From positions 1 through 43,710 of the forward strand of contig WRFX01000005.1 in NCBI GenBank assembly GCA_009787445.1: a stretch of DNA of 43,710 nucleotides, read 5' to 3'. The first letter of the stretch is position 1. Each line of letters starts with the position of its first letter. Shown here one piece after another: positions 25,737-34,352 of this stretch. This DNA comes from Chitinivibrionia bacterium (GTDB lineage Bacteria; Fibrobacterota; Chitinivibrionia; Chitinivibrionales; Chitinivibrionaceae). The translations under genes were made by a program, and so were the position numbers. A model generated the notes under the pieces. That model worked only from the letters and a program-made list of their open reading frames with translations, had not been told where the DNA came from and did no database searches.

Positions 25737-26444
25737 TTAAGTCAGATTTTTTTCCGATTTGACTTTATTTGATTTTCCCTTTATCACTCTGCCTTTGCTT
25801 AAAACGATTTCGCGATAACTTGTTCTATTTACAAACGATAAGTCGTGCGTCGACATTACTACGGTGGTTCCCCAGTTGTTTATTTCCTGCAAAAGTAAAA
25901 ATATTTCGTCCGAAATCGCCCTGTCCAAATTTCCAGTCGGCTCATCCGCTATTAAAATTAGCGGTTCGTTTACTATCGCTCTTGCTATCGCTACTCTTTG
26001 CTGTTCTCCGCCCGAAAGTTGAAGCGGAAAATTACAAATTTTATGCGCAAGTCCCACAACCGCCAAAGATTTGAAAACGCGCTTTTTTATGCTCTGTTCG
26101 CTTCCGCCCAAAATGCGCGCCGCAAAAGCCACGTTATCGTAAACCGAATACGTGTTCAAAAGTCGAATATCCTGAAAAACTATTCCGATTTTTCGCCTTA
26201 AAAACGGCGTGGATTTGCGTAAATCGCGGACGGGAGTTTTCGATTGCGTTTCTATTCGGCACACGCTTACGGTTCCGCTTGTGGGAACTTCTTCGCGATA
26301 TATAAGTTTAAGCATCGTCGTTTTTCCCGCGCCGCTTTGCCCCGTCAAAAACACAAATTCGCCTTTATCGATAAAAAGCGACAAATCCGAAATCGCTTCA
26401 AATTCGTTGTCGTATTTTTTTGTAACGTGAGTAAATTCCACCAT
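25737..26444 (-). CDS. ftsE: FtsE-like ABC transporter ATPase
   Basis: A 235-residue ABC ATPase closest to FtsE, the cytoplasmic partner of FtsX in activating septal cell-wall hydrolases. Walker A is GQSGAGKTT (35-43), the signature is LSGGEQQRVAIARA and Walker B is LILIADEPTGNLD. The N-terminal VEFTHVTKKYDNEFEAISDLSL and the Q-loop FQDIRLL are FtsE-like, but LolD/MacB ATPases are similar. No ftsX gene follows; ftsE is the last gene of a pilT-pilC-ftsE run, 16 bp after pilC. ftsX may be elsewhere, or this ATPase may have another partner. Confidence 0.75.
   Translation of the reverse strand: MVEFTHVTKKYDNEFEAISDLSLFIDKGEFVFLTGQSGAGKTTMLKLIYREEVPTSGTVSVCRIETQSKTPVRDLRKSTPFLRRKIGIVFQDIRLLNTYSVYDNVAFAARILGGSEQSIKKRVFKSLAVVGLAHKICNFPLQLSGGEQQRVAIARAIVNEPLILIADEPTGNLDRAISDEIFLLLQEINNWGTTVVMSTHDLSFVNRTSYREIVLSKGRVIKGKSNKVKSEKNLT
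25739..25765. terminator. Possible terminator hairpin between convergent genes
   Basis: Arms 25739-25747 and 25757-25765 pair over 9 bp with one G-T, around a T-rich loop. The hairpin overlaps the last codons of ftsE and follows the HTH-STAS stop by 13 bp. The downstream tract (TTATTTGATTTT on the plus strand) is only partly T-rich, so termination is possible but weakly supported. Confidence 0.35.
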
Positions 26445-26460
26445 TTATTACGATTTTTCC

Positions 26461-27663
26461 TTATCCAACGAGTCCCACCATATCGAACATCGGAAGATAC
26501 ATAGCGATAAGCAGTCCGCCGATAATTGTTCCCATTACGACAATCATTATCGGCTCCATCATCGACATAACCGCGTCGACGGCGGCGTCTACTTCTTCTT
26601 CGTAAAACGCGGCTACTTTTTCGAGCATAGACGAAATATCGCCCGTTTTTTCGCCGACGCTTATCATATGCGTTACCATAGGAGGAAACAAACCCGTCTG
26701 TTCAAGCGGTTCGGCAATGGTGTGTCCTGCGGTTATTTTTTCCAAAGAACCCAAAAGTCCCTGCTCGATAACCTTGTTTCCTGAAGTTTTTGCCGTAATG
26801 TCGAGCGCCTGCAAAATTCCCACTCCCGAAGCCAAAAGCGTCGATAAAGTTTCCGAAAATCTTGAAACGGCGGTTTTTCGCAACATATCTCCCAAAACGG
26901 GAATGTGAAGCAATATGTTATCTACCATATAATGTCCGGGTTCGGTTTTGTAGTAACGACCGAAAACGATAGCGGTAACTATGCCCATTATTATCATAAG
27001 CAAAATATATTTTTGCAGAAAATCGGAAATATCCATAACTATGCGGGTAGGCGCGGGAAGTTCTCCTCCCATATCCGTAAACATTCCCGCAAACTGCGGA
27101 ACGACGAATACCAACAAAACCGCCGTCGCTCCCGTCGCTATTATGGAAAGAATAAGCGGATAAGCCATCGCTCCCTTAATTTTTCTTTGCAGACGACTGC
27201 TTTTTTCCATATACGACGCCAAACGATTCAAAATTCCGTCCAAATCGCCCGAACTTTCGCCCGCCGCCACCATATTGCAATATAATTCGCTGAAAATTTT
27301 TGTGTGTTTTCTCATAGAATCCGCCAAAGTGTTACCGCTCTGAACGTCTATCGAAACCTTTTTAAGCGCTTCCTGCAAGACCTTCGCTTCGGTTTGTTCC
27401 GCCAAAATATCCATACATTGCACAAGCGGCAAACCCGCCGAAGCCATAGCCGCAAATTGACGGGTAAAACGCGACAAATCGTCCACTTTTACGCCGCCGG
27501 TAAACGCCGCAAGTCCAAGAGATTTCGGCTTTTTGCGAATCATAGTGGCGCGAATTTTTTTCGCCCGAAGCAAACTTATGACTTCGTCTCTGTCCTTTGC
27601 GTTAATTTCTCCCGATACTTGCTGCTGACTTTTATCGGTTCCCGAATACACATAAATCGCCAT
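26461..27663 (-). CDS. pilC: Type IV pilus inner-membrane platform protein PilC
   Basis: PilC (GspF family) is the polytopic platform on which the pilus motor ATPases act. The 400-residue length is standard. Two GspF repeats are visible (about 65-190 and 268-390), each beginning like FTRQFAAMASAGLPLVQCMDIL and FSETLSTLLASGVGILQALDI and each carrying GE(S/K)-(S/T)GD(L/I). Three hydrophobic helices lie near 170-195, 220-240 and 370-392. The ATG overlaps the pilT stop by one base (TAATG). The N-terminal YVYSGTDKSQQQVSGEI is the usual PilC opening. Confidence 0.93.
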   Translation of the reverse strand: MAIYVYSGTDKSQQQVSGEINAKDRDEVISLLRAKKIRATMIRKKPKSLGLAAFTGGVKVDDLSRFTRQFAAMASAGLPLVQCMDILAEQTEAKVLQEALKKVSIDVQSGNTLADSMRKHTKIFSELYCNMVAAGESSGDLDGILNRLASYMEKSSRLQRKIKGAMAYPLILSIIATGATAVLLVFVVPQFAGMFTDMGGELPAPTRIVMDISDFLQKYILLMIIMGIVTAIVFGRYYKTEPGHYMVDNILLHIPVLGDMLRKTAVSRFSETLSTLLASGVGILQALDITAKTSGNKVIEQGLLGSLEKITAGHTIAEPLEQTGLFPPMVTHMISVGEKTGDISSMLEKVAAFYEEEVDAAVDAVMSMMEPIMIVVMGTIIGGLLIAMYLPMFDMVGLVG

Positions 27664-28730
27664 TATAACCTGCCTTGTTCTTGCAGAAGCCGCTTAAACG
27701 CTTCTTGGTTCGGACTTTTCGATATCGCGTCGTTTAGCGTTATTTGCCTGTCGTTGTAGAGACGGGCTAAATCGCTGTTCATAGTGTGCATTCCGTCTTT
27801 TTGGCTTATTTCCATCATACCGGGAATTTGGTGCGTTTTGTCGTCGCGAATCATTGCGCGTATCGCGTCGGTCGCAACCATTATTTCGGTCGCCAAACAG
27901 CGTCCGCCGCCGATTTTATGCACGAGCGTTTGCGAAATAATCGCCACCAAAACCATAGAAAGTTGCGCTCGAATAGTATCTTTTTGGTTTGCTGGAAACG
28001 CGTCGACTATACGCGAGATAGATTTTGCCGCCGAGTTTGTGTGCAACGTTCCGAAAGTCAAGTGTCCGGTTTCGGAAATGGAAAGCGCCGCCTGAATCGT
28101 TTCCAAATCGCGCAATTCTCCGACAAGCACGATGTCGGGGTCTTGACGAAGCGCGACTTTTAGCGCCGCAGAAAACGAATCTGTGTCCTGCAAAACTTCG
28201 CGCTGATTTACCATACAATTTTTATGTTTGTGAACAAATTCTATCGGGTCTTCAATGGTTAAAATATGCTCTTTTCGATTTACGTTCAAAAAGTCAATCA
28301 TAGCCGCAAGCGTCGTCGATTTTCCCGAACCCGTAGGTCCCGTTACCAAAATAAGTCCGTTCGGACGGTCCATAAGTCCGCGTATTACTTTGGGGAGTTT
28401 CAGGTCGTCGAAACTTTTTATATCCGTCGGAATTGAACGCAAAGCCGCCGCCACCGCGCCCTTTTGCAAATAAACGTTTGCGCGAAATCTCCCGACGTCT
28501 TTTACCGAAAAAGAAAAATCCACTTCTTTGTTTTGTTCAAACATTTTTCTTTGTTTTTCGTTCATAATGCTGTAAGACAACTGTTCGGTATTTTCTCTTG
28601 TAAGCCGTTCCACAGGCAGCGGAACAAGTTCGCCGTCGACGCGATACATAGGCGGAACGCCCACTGTTATATGCAAATCCGACGCCCTCATTTCAGCCGT
28701 TCTTTTAAGAAGTTCTTGAATTGTAGCCAT
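27663..28730 (-). CDS. pilT: Type IV pilus retraction ATPase PilT
   Basis: PilT is the hexameric AAA-like ATPase that depolymerises pili and powers twitching. The 355-residue protein has a PAS-like N-terminal domain, Walker A GPTGSGKST (131-139), the Asp box LTIEDPIEF, Walker B DPDIVLVGELRD, the His box and the PilT C-terminal signature AIRAMIRDDK (289-298, consensus AIRNLIRE). AAAGGA precedes the ATG. pilB and pilin genes are not in the window. Upstream lies a 108-bp AT-rich gap, so the promoter of the pilT-pilC-ftsE unit is probably there. Confidence 0.96.
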   Translation of the reverse strand: MATIQELLKRTAEMRASDLHITVGVPPMYRVDGELVPLPVERLTRENTEQLSYSIMNEKQRKMFEQNKEVDFSFSVKDVGRFRANVYLQKGAVAAALRSIPTDIKSFDDLKLPKVIRGLMDRPNGLILVTGPTGSGKSTTLAAMIDFLNVNRKEHILTIEDPIEFVHKHKNCMVNQREVLQDTDSFSAALKVALRQDPDIVLVGELRDLETIQAALSISETGHLTFGTLHTNSAAKSISRIVDAFPANQKDTIRAQLSMVLVAIISQTLVHKIGGGRCLATEIMVATDAIRAMIRDDKTHQIPGMMEISQKDGMHTMNSDLARLYNDRQITLNDAISKSPNQEAFKRLLQEQGRL

Positions 28731-28838
28731 ACTAATTATCCTTTTTTGAGAGTTTTTTTGCCGATATTAAACCTAAAAATATAGTTTTTGCGTACATATA
28801 TTAACGGAATTTTTTTGTTTTTTGCGGTTTTTTTACGG

Positions 28839-31800
28839 TTACGCCTCGTTTTTTTCCATAATATCTTTTGCCAACTCCGCCGCTTCTTCAAAATCGCTGT
28901 GCAAAAGATAATCGAATATTTCGTCTATCTTTCTCTTTGTCGCGGCTGTCCAAGGTATTTCTTTCAACTCCAAGATTGCCGCAGACGCCGCCTTTTCGTT
29001 GTATTGCTCGCAAGCGTCGTAAATAGTTTGTAGGTAGCGATTTAACACTTGCGTGTCTTCGTCTTGAACTTGCGGCGTTTCGTCGGATTCTTCTTCAATT
29101 TTTTCTATTATTGCTTTTATTTCGTCGGCAAGTTTTTGCGCGTTGTCGAAAATCGCCGCGTAATTTTGTTCTTTCGCCGCTTTTTCCATATTTGCCGCCT
29201 TTTTTGACAATTCGTTTTCGCCGATGTTTGCCAATGCGCTTTTCATAGTGTGCGCGTTTATGGCGAAAAGCCGCAAATCGTCTTCGTTAGCGGTTTTACT
29301 TGTAATATTTTTAAGAATAGTTTCCATAACTTTTACGGCTTTATGCGCGTCGCGACAGAAAAATTTTGTTAATAATTCGCTTGAATTTTGCGATATTTTA
29401 ATTTCGTCCGGCTCGTTTGATTTTTGCCGACGCGCTACTTCCAAAACTTCGGGCGGCTGTTTGTCGCGAATGTATAAATTCAGTATCGCGTCGAGTTTGC
29501 GGACTTCAATCGGTTTCGATATAAAATCGTCGAATCCGTTTGAAATAAACATTGCCGCCTGCCCCGAAAGCGCGTTTGCGGTAAGCGCGACAATCGTTTC
29601 TTTGTAGCCGATTTCGCGGATTTTTTTTACGGTTTCAATTCCGTCCATTTTCGGCATCATGTGGTCCATAAAAATTATGTCGTAAGTTTTTCCCGCGCTA
29701 ATTTTGTCTATTGCCTGAAAGCCGCTTGTCGCCGCGTCTATTTGCAAGCCGTATGGCATCATCAGTCCTTTGGCGACGTAAATATTCGTTTCGGCGTCGT
29801 CGACTATCAAAACGCTTCCGTAAGGCATATATTCGCGATTTATTTGCATTATTTTTTTTCGCGCTATGCCGTTAAATTGAAAGCGTTCAAGATTTTGCGC
29901 AGATTCTTTTCCCAAAATTTTTTCGTCTTCAATTTTTTGCGGAAGTCGGACGGTAAAAGTCGTTCCGACGTTTGGCTGACTTTCAACAAAAATTTCGCCG
30001 TTCATAATTTCTACAAGATTTCGCGTTATGCTCATTCCAAGTCCCGTTCCTTCTATTAAGCGGCTCGAAAACCGCGAATATTCAACGAATATTTTATCTA
30101 TTTCGTCCGCCGTCATACCCGTTCCCGTGTCGCTAACTACAAAAATTAGCGTTATTTCGTCGTCTATTTTTCCTTTTTCGACGCAGATGGAAAGTTTAAC
30201 TTCGCCTTCGTCTGTAAACTTAAAGGCGTTAGATAAAAGATTGTTCAAAATTTGTTTTATTCGCAATTTGTCGCCCAAAAGAACGCACGGAATATTTTCG
30301 TCTATCTTTAGCGAAAATTTTATCGGTTTGTTTCCGCGAGTAATATTTAAGTTTATCGCGTCGCAAATTAAACTTGCGACGTCGTATTTTTCGGGAACAA
30401 TCTCTATTTTGCCCGCGTCTATTTTTGACAAATCCAAAATATCGTTTATAATTCCGAGTAATAAATCCGCCGAATTGTAAATTTTACTTATCGATTCTTT
30501 TACGTCCAAAGAAAGATTTTCGTCTTGCAATAAAATTTCCGCAATTCCCAAAATAACGTTCATCGGCGTTCTTATTTCGTGGCTCATCGCCGCCAAAAAT
30601 TTGCTCTTTGCCTTGTTGCTTTCCTGCGCGATTTCTACTTTATGCCTTTCTTTTTGCACTTCTAAAAACTGCCGCAAATCCTTTATATACACGGCTATAA
30701 TTTGTCCGTTGTTATAATTTACTCGCGTTAAGGTAATGTCGCAAAGTATAAATTCTCCGTTTGGAGTTTGATACGTCCATTCAAAATTATTGTGTCCCGT
30801 TTTGAAGGTTTTTTCAATATATTCTATGCGCAATTTTTTCGACGATTTTCCGTTTGGCTGCAATTCGGGGGAAAATTCCCGAAATTTCTCAAAAAATTCG
30901 CGTTTGTTTCGCATATTAAACATATTTAACGCTTCCAAATTGCAATCCATTACGGAAAAATCGCTGTCCAAAAGACAACACGCCAAAGGAGTCGAGTCAA
31001 ACATTATGCGCATTCTTTCGTCCGCTTCGGCAAGTTTATGTTCTTTTTCTTTTATTTTTCGCATATCGTATTTATAAGCCGCCAAAATATATTTTTTGTC
31101 GTGTTTCATTCGTTTTAAAATTATATCGCAGGGAAGCGGCTCGCCGTTTGGACTCTGATGCGTCCATTCAAATCTTAACGGAATGCCGTTTGCAAATACG
31201 TTGTCCATATTTTCCTTAAACATATCTTTGGACAATTTTCCGTTCGGCTGATATTCGGGCGAAAGTTCAAAAAATCTTTTTTGGCATTCCTGCTTGCTCG
31301 ACACGCCGTACAAAATCAATTCTTCCGCGTTGCAGGCGATAATATTGTGATTTTTATCCCACAAACAGCACGCAATCGGTATGGAATTAAACATCATTCC
31401 CGAATATTGGTCGGCTTTGTTTTTTGAAACGGAAATATTTATTAAAATAACGCTTAAAGCCGCCGACGCGATAAAACTGAAAAAAGAGATAAAAATCGCC
31501 AAATTTCTTACGCTTTCGTAATATTCGTCGCTTGGAGTTAAAACGCCTATGAGCCATCCGTTGTCGAGCGTCTTAAAAAAAGCAATAGCCGCGTTTCCTT
31601 TGTAGTCAAGCGTTTTGCGTTCAAAAACGTATCCAAATTGAATTATTTCGTTTTTAATTTCTTCGCCGTCGGTAATTTGGTCTATTTGCGTTTGCAAACG
31701 CTTTGAATCGGGATGAACGATTATCGAAAAATCCTCGTTAAAAATTATTGCGTAACTGTTTTTGGAAAGTTGCGCGTCGACGGTTTCCCGCGCTATTCTT

Positions 31801-32402
31801 TCTATCGGCAAACTTATGCTTAACGCGGCGAGCGGTTTTTTTTCTTCGTTAAAAATGCAAACCGCGTAAGATACCACAAAAAATCCATACGTATCCATAT
31901 ACGGTTTTGTAAGCGCAATTTCGCCGTTTGCCTCGACCGCCGATTTATACCATTCGCTTTCGGTAACGGTGTTATTTCGTGCGGGACTCCAAATTTCGCC
32001 GTCTATAAAAGCGTCTTCAAATATTTCAAAATATCCTTGCAAATTAAAAAAAAACGACGAATTTTTTGGATTTTTTATAATATCTTCATTTACGCTTTTT
32101 AGAAAACCGCGCACTTTTTTTTCGCCGTCTTCTTCCAAAATTAAAGTTTGCACGGATTGAGAAACCGCGCTTAAAAGCGTCGACATTTCAAATAAATTAT
32201 TAGAAAGAGTCGTTTGCGTGTTTGTCAGTATGCGTTGAACGTCGTTGTATAAGTGCCTGCGTTCTATTTTTTTCATATAAAAAAAGCACGAAACGGACAA
32301 AATACTAAACGTTAAAAAAATTAGTCCCGCCAAAATATAATGCCGCGACATCGGTTGAACTCTTATTTTCAGGGTATCGTCGCCTAACGGGTTAATCTCC
32401 AT
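28839..32402 (-). CDS. Hybrid sensor histidine kinase (Cache-PAS-PAS-HisKA-HATPase-REC-HPt)
   Basis: This 1187-residue membrane kinase starts with a transmembrane helix (about 21-43), a periplasmic Cache-type sensor (about 45-295) and a second helix (about 300-324). Two related PAS domains follow (about 335-448 and 463-575), each with SPEYQPNGK/SPELQPNGK. The HisKA box is MSHEIRTP (His608), and the ATPase carries N (NNLLSNAFKFT), DTGTGM and GTGLGM boxes. A receiver has VDD and phospho-acceptor D913, and an HPt domain has HTMKS (His1051). Phosphate could travel H608-D913-H1051 and on to the adjacent response regulator, whose gene overlaps this one by 11 bp. Signal unknown. Confidence 0.94.
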   Translation of the reverse strand: MEINPLGDDTLKIRVQPMSRHYILAGLIFLTFSILSVSCFFYMKKIERRHLYNDVQRILTNTQTTLSNNLFEMSTLLSAVSQSVQTLILEEDGEKKVRGFLKSVNEDIIKNPKNSSFFFNLQGYFEIFEDAFIDGEIWSPARNNTVTESEWYKSAVEANGEIALTKPYMDTYGFFVVSYAVCIFNEEKKPLAALSISLPIERIARETVDAQLSKNSYAIIFNEDFSIIVHPDSKRLQTQIDQITDGEEIKNEIIQFGYVFERKTLDYKGNAAIAFFKTLDNGWLIGVLTPSDEYYESVRNLAIFISFFSFIASAALSVILINISVSKNKADQYSGMMFNSIPIACCLWDKNHNIIACNAEELILYGVSSKQECQKRFFELSPEYQPNGKLSKDMFKENMDNVFANGIPLRFEWTHQSPNGEPLPCDIILKRMKHDKKYILAAYKYDMRKIKEKEHKLAEADERMRIMFDSTPLACCLLDSDFSVMDCNLEALNMFNMRNKREFFEKFREFSPELQPNGKSSKKLRIEYIEKTFKTGHNNFEWTYQTPNGEFILCDITLTRVNYNNGQIIAVYIKDLRQFLEVQKERHKVEIAQESNKAKSKFLAAMSHEIRTPMNVILGIAEILLQDENLSLDVKESISKIYNSADLLLGIINDILDLSKIDAGKIEIVPEKYDVASLICDAINLNITRGNKPIKFSLKIDENIPCVLLGDKLRIKQILNNLLSNAFKFTDEGEVKLSICVEKGKIDDEITLIFVVSDTGTGMTADEIDKIFVEYSRFSSRLIEGTGLGMSITRNLVEIMNGEIFVESQPNVGTTFTVRLPQKIEDEKILGKESAQNLERFQFNGIARKKIMQINREYMPYGSVLIVDDAETNIYVAKGLMMPYGLQIDAATSGFQAIDKISAGKTYDIIFMDHMMPKMDGIETVKKIREIGYKETIVALTANALSGQAAMFISNGFDDFISKPIEVRKLDAILNLYIRDKQPPEVLEVARRQKSNEPDEIKISQNSSELLTKFFCRDAHKAVKVMETILKNITSKTANEDDLRLFAINAHTMKSALANIGENELSKKAANMEKAAKEQNYAAIFDNAQKLADEIKAIIEKIEEESDETPQVQDEDTQVLNRYLQTIYDACEQYNEKAASAAILELKEIPWTAATKRKIDEIFDYLLHSDFEEAAELAKDIMEKNEA

Positions 32403-33447
32403 TCTCTTCTCCGAGTATTTTTGCGACGCTTATTTCGTAAAATTTTCCTTCTATTTCCTTAAACAATTCCACAAGTTTCGGGTCAAATTGTCTTCCCGAA
32501 TCGTTTACAATTATTTCTACCGCTTTTTCGTGCGAAAACGCTTTTTTGTAAGGTCTGTCGGAAACAAGCGCGTCATAAACGTCGGCGATAGCCATAATTC
32601 TGCCTTCAAGCGGAATATTTTCGCCCGCAAGTCCGCGTGGATAGCCGCTTCCGTCCCAACGTTCGTGATGATAACTCGCAAACGCCCGCGCAAAACGCAA
32701 AAATTCTACGTTTCCCGTTTTTGATGCGATTTGGTCAATTATGTGTTCGCCTTCTACGACGTGTTCTTTTATTTTTGTAAATTCGTCGTCGGATAATTTG
32801 CCGGGTTTGTTCAAAATTAAATCGGAAATTGCAATTTTTCCTATATCGTGAAGCCGAGCGGAAGCGCAAACGACGTCGATATTCCAATTTCTTCTCATTT
32901 TTTGCAATTCTTCTTTGTATATGCCTCTTTGTACCATTTCGTTGAGCAAAAGTTTTACGTAAGAAGACGTTCTTTCGATGTGTCCGCCAGTGGTTTCGTC
33001 GCGATTTTCTACGACGTCCGCCAAAACCGAAACTATTCCGTTTTGCAATTTTTCTATGTGTTCCGTGCGCATTTTTATAAGTTCGGTAACGTTTAAGTGG
33101 CTTTCTATGCGATTTATGAGCGATAATTTTGAAAACGGCTTTGTAACGAAATCTATTGCGCCGAGTTGAAAGCCGCGCGCTTCAATGTTTTCGTCGACCG
33201 TTCCCGTCAAAAATATAACGGGGATTCTTGATGTTTTTTCGTCGCCTTTTAGTTGTTCTATTACCTTAAAACCGTCCATTTCGGGCATTTCTATGTCGAG
33301 CAAAATCAGGTCGGGCGTAACTTTTTCCAAAAGGGAAAACATTTTCGCGGCGGAAAGCATTGTAAAAACGCGATAATGCTCTTCAAGCACCTGCTTTCCG
33401 TTGACTAAACTTATGTCGCTGTCGTCCACAATAAAAATCGTTTTCAT
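32392..33447 (-). CDS. Response regulator with HD-GYP domain (probable c-di-GMP phosphodiesterase)
   Basis: The receiver domain (1-122) has the acidic pair D8/D9 and phospho-acceptor D51 (LLDIEMPEMDG). Residues about 140-345 form an HD-GYP domain with H156, HD (200-201), HHERWDGSGYP (260-270) and the complete metal-binding set, so c-di-GMP hydrolysis is likely. I use the ATG at 33447, which has AAGGAG upstream and begins MKTIFIVDDS; a longer frame to 33516 adds 23 residues unlike a receiver. It is the first gene of a two-gene unit with the hybrid kinase, its probable phosphodonor. Confidence 0.94.
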   Translation of the reverse strand: MKTIFIVDDSDISLVNGKQVLEEHYRVFTMLSAAKMFSLLEKVTPDLILLDIEMPEMDGFKVIEQLKGDEKTSRIPVIFLTGTVDENIEARGFQLGAIDFVTKPFSKLSLINRIESHLNVTELIKMRTEHIEKLQNGIVSVLADVVENRDETTGGHIERTSSYVKLLLNEMVQRGIYKEELQKMRRNWNIDVVCASARLHDIGKIAISDLILNKPGKLSDDEFTKIKEHVVEGEHIIDQIASKTGNVEFLRFARAFASYHHERWDGSGYPRGLAGENIPLEGRIMAIADVYDALVSDRPYKKAFSHEKAVEIIVNDSGRQFDPKLVELFKEIEGKFYEISVAKILGEENGD

Positions 33448-33473
33448 AATAAACGGTCGCTCCTTATCTTTCG

Positions 33474-33488
33474 ACGTTATAATAACGT
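33474..33488. promoter_or_regulatory. 7-bp palindrome upstream of the HD-GYP gene
   Basis: ACGTTAT and ATAACGT face each other around a single A, 27 bp upstream of the response-regulator ATG. The size and position suit a dimeric regulator operator near the promoter of the kinase/HD-GYP unit. No second copy was noticed. Confidence 0.35.
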
Positions 33489-33662
33489 TTAAAGTAATAA
33501 AAATAATATGTTGCAAAGCGTAAAAATGAAATATTTGTTGAAATTATTGTTTTTACTTTAAAAAGTCGCTTGCTTTATAATTTCTCAAGTAATTTATCGG
33601 TTAATTTTTCATTTTCATAAATATTTTAAATAAATATTTCGTTCGCATACAAATTTTTTCGT

Positions 33663-33689
33663 TAAAGTATTTACTTTTTCTGCCGATAT
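33663..33689 (+). promoter_or_regulatory. Sigma-28 (FliA) type promoter of yjfB
   Basis: TAAA at 33663-33666 and GCCGATAT at 33682-33689 are separated by exactly 15 bases, matching the flagellar sigma-28 consensus TAAA-N15-GCCGATAA with one mismatch in the last position. Transcription would start near 33695-33697, giving a leader of about 27 nt with AAGGAGG before the yjfB ATG. Confidence 0.8.
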
Positions 33690-33722
33690 ACAAAACAGGA
33701 GGATTTTTTCAAGGAGGAAAAT

Positions 33723-33887
33723 ATGGATGGAATTTCACTCGGAGGCGAAGTTTTAGGCGCGGTAAATATAGCGATGTTAAGAAAAACGCAGGATTTTGCG
33801 GCGCAACAAGTATTAGATTTAGTTCAGTCGTTGCCGCAATCGCCAAGCGGAGCGGGAATCGGCGCAAACATAGACGTTACAAGATAA
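33723..33887 (+). CDS. YjfB-family putative motility protein
   Basis: This 54-residue protein has the size and pattern of the YjfB family: an acidic start (MDGISLGG), a helix with VNIAMLRKTQDFAAQQVLDLVQ broken here after AMLRK, a Pro/Ser/Gly-rich turn and the closing GANIDVTR. Family members are found beside flagellar or chemotaxis genes, but their role is not known. AAGGAGG lies 5 nt before the ATG. A sigma-28 promoter precedes it and a terminator hairpin begins 7 bp after the stop, so it forms a single-gene transcription unit. Family recognition is from memory of the motif. Confidence 0.85.
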   Translation: MDGISLGGEVLGAVNIAMLRKTQDFAAQQVLDLVQSLPQSPSGAGIGANIDVTR

Positions 33888-33893
33888 AACAAC

Positions 33894-33935
33894 TCGGCGG
33901 ATAGAAATGTCCGCCGATATTTACATTTTTTAATA
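33894..33935 (+). terminator. Rho-independent-type terminator after yjfB
   Basis: An 8-bp perfect GC-rich stem (33894-33901 with 33910-33917, TCGGCGGA/TCCGCCGA) with an 8-nt loop follows the yjfB stop. It is followed by an AT/T-rich tract (TATTTACATTTTTT). This ends the short sigma-28 transcript. Confidence 0.75.
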
Positions 33936-34088
33936 TTTTTTGTTTTCGCTTCATATCATAATTCTTTCGCAATGTTTTTTCTAATCAAACAATATACTAT
34001 CCGCCGTTGCCAAAAATCAATAAAGAAAAATAAAAAATTACATTTTTAGCCCTTGACAGAGTTTCTTCATAAATATTATTTTAGCAGC

Positions 34089-34252
34089 ACGACAAATGTA
34101 GAATTGTTGGGTTTGTTCTCAATAATTCGTTAGTTCTTTACTAATTCCATATTGCGCACGTTGCGGTAAAACTGCCATTGGTTGTTCTACCTACCGTAAC
34201 GTACCGTATTTATTTTAATAGTAAAGAACGTGCTATATTCTACATTTGTCGT
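34089..34252. repeat. Nested inverted-repeat element (164 bp)
   Basis: Three inverted repeats are nested inside one another. The outer 16-bp arms 34089-34104 and 34237-34252 are perfect (ACGACAAATGTAGAAT against its complement). The middle 10-bp arms are 34133-34142 and 34220-34229, also perfect. The inner 11-bp arms are 34158-34168 and 34192-34202, with one mismatch that would be a G-U pair in RNA. No open reading frame, target-site duplication or T-run is associated. It could be a MITE-like insertion, a structured non-coding RNA or a regulatory leader of the next gene. It lies in the longest non-coding gap of the window (33888-34352). Confidence 0.65.
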
Positions 34253-34258
34253 AAAACG

Positions 34259-34264
34259 TATAAT
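34259..34264 (+). promoter_or_regulatory. Candidate -10 box of the lipoprotein gene
   Basis: A perfect TATAAT sits 7 bp beyond the nested inverted repeat and about 90 bp before the lipoprotein start. No good -35 is present at 15-18 bp; the best, TTCTAC at 34238-34243, lies within the outer repeat arm. If used, the promoter overlaps that arm. Confidence 0.3.
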
Positions 34265-34352
34265 TATGGGTAGGACAGCCATATCTGTTTTTTCTCGGAC
34301 GTTGCTTCCTTCATAATATACAATTATTAACTTTTTTACGGGAGGTTGGTTT

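Noticed and set aside
33448-33516. N-terminal extension of the HD-GYP response regulator
   Set aside because: The extra 23 codons have no receiver similarity and overlap the palindrome; the ATG at 33447 has AAGGAG and starts at the receiver fold.
34053-34079. TTGACA with TATTAT at 15-bp spacing before the nested repeat
   Set aside because: The spacing is short and the -10 weak; kept only as a possibility for transcription of the element, not as a feature.
34089-34252. Retron-type non-coding RNA
   Set aside because: The nested pairing invites the idea, but no reverse transcriptase gene lies near; the Fn3 lipoprotein is the only neighbour.
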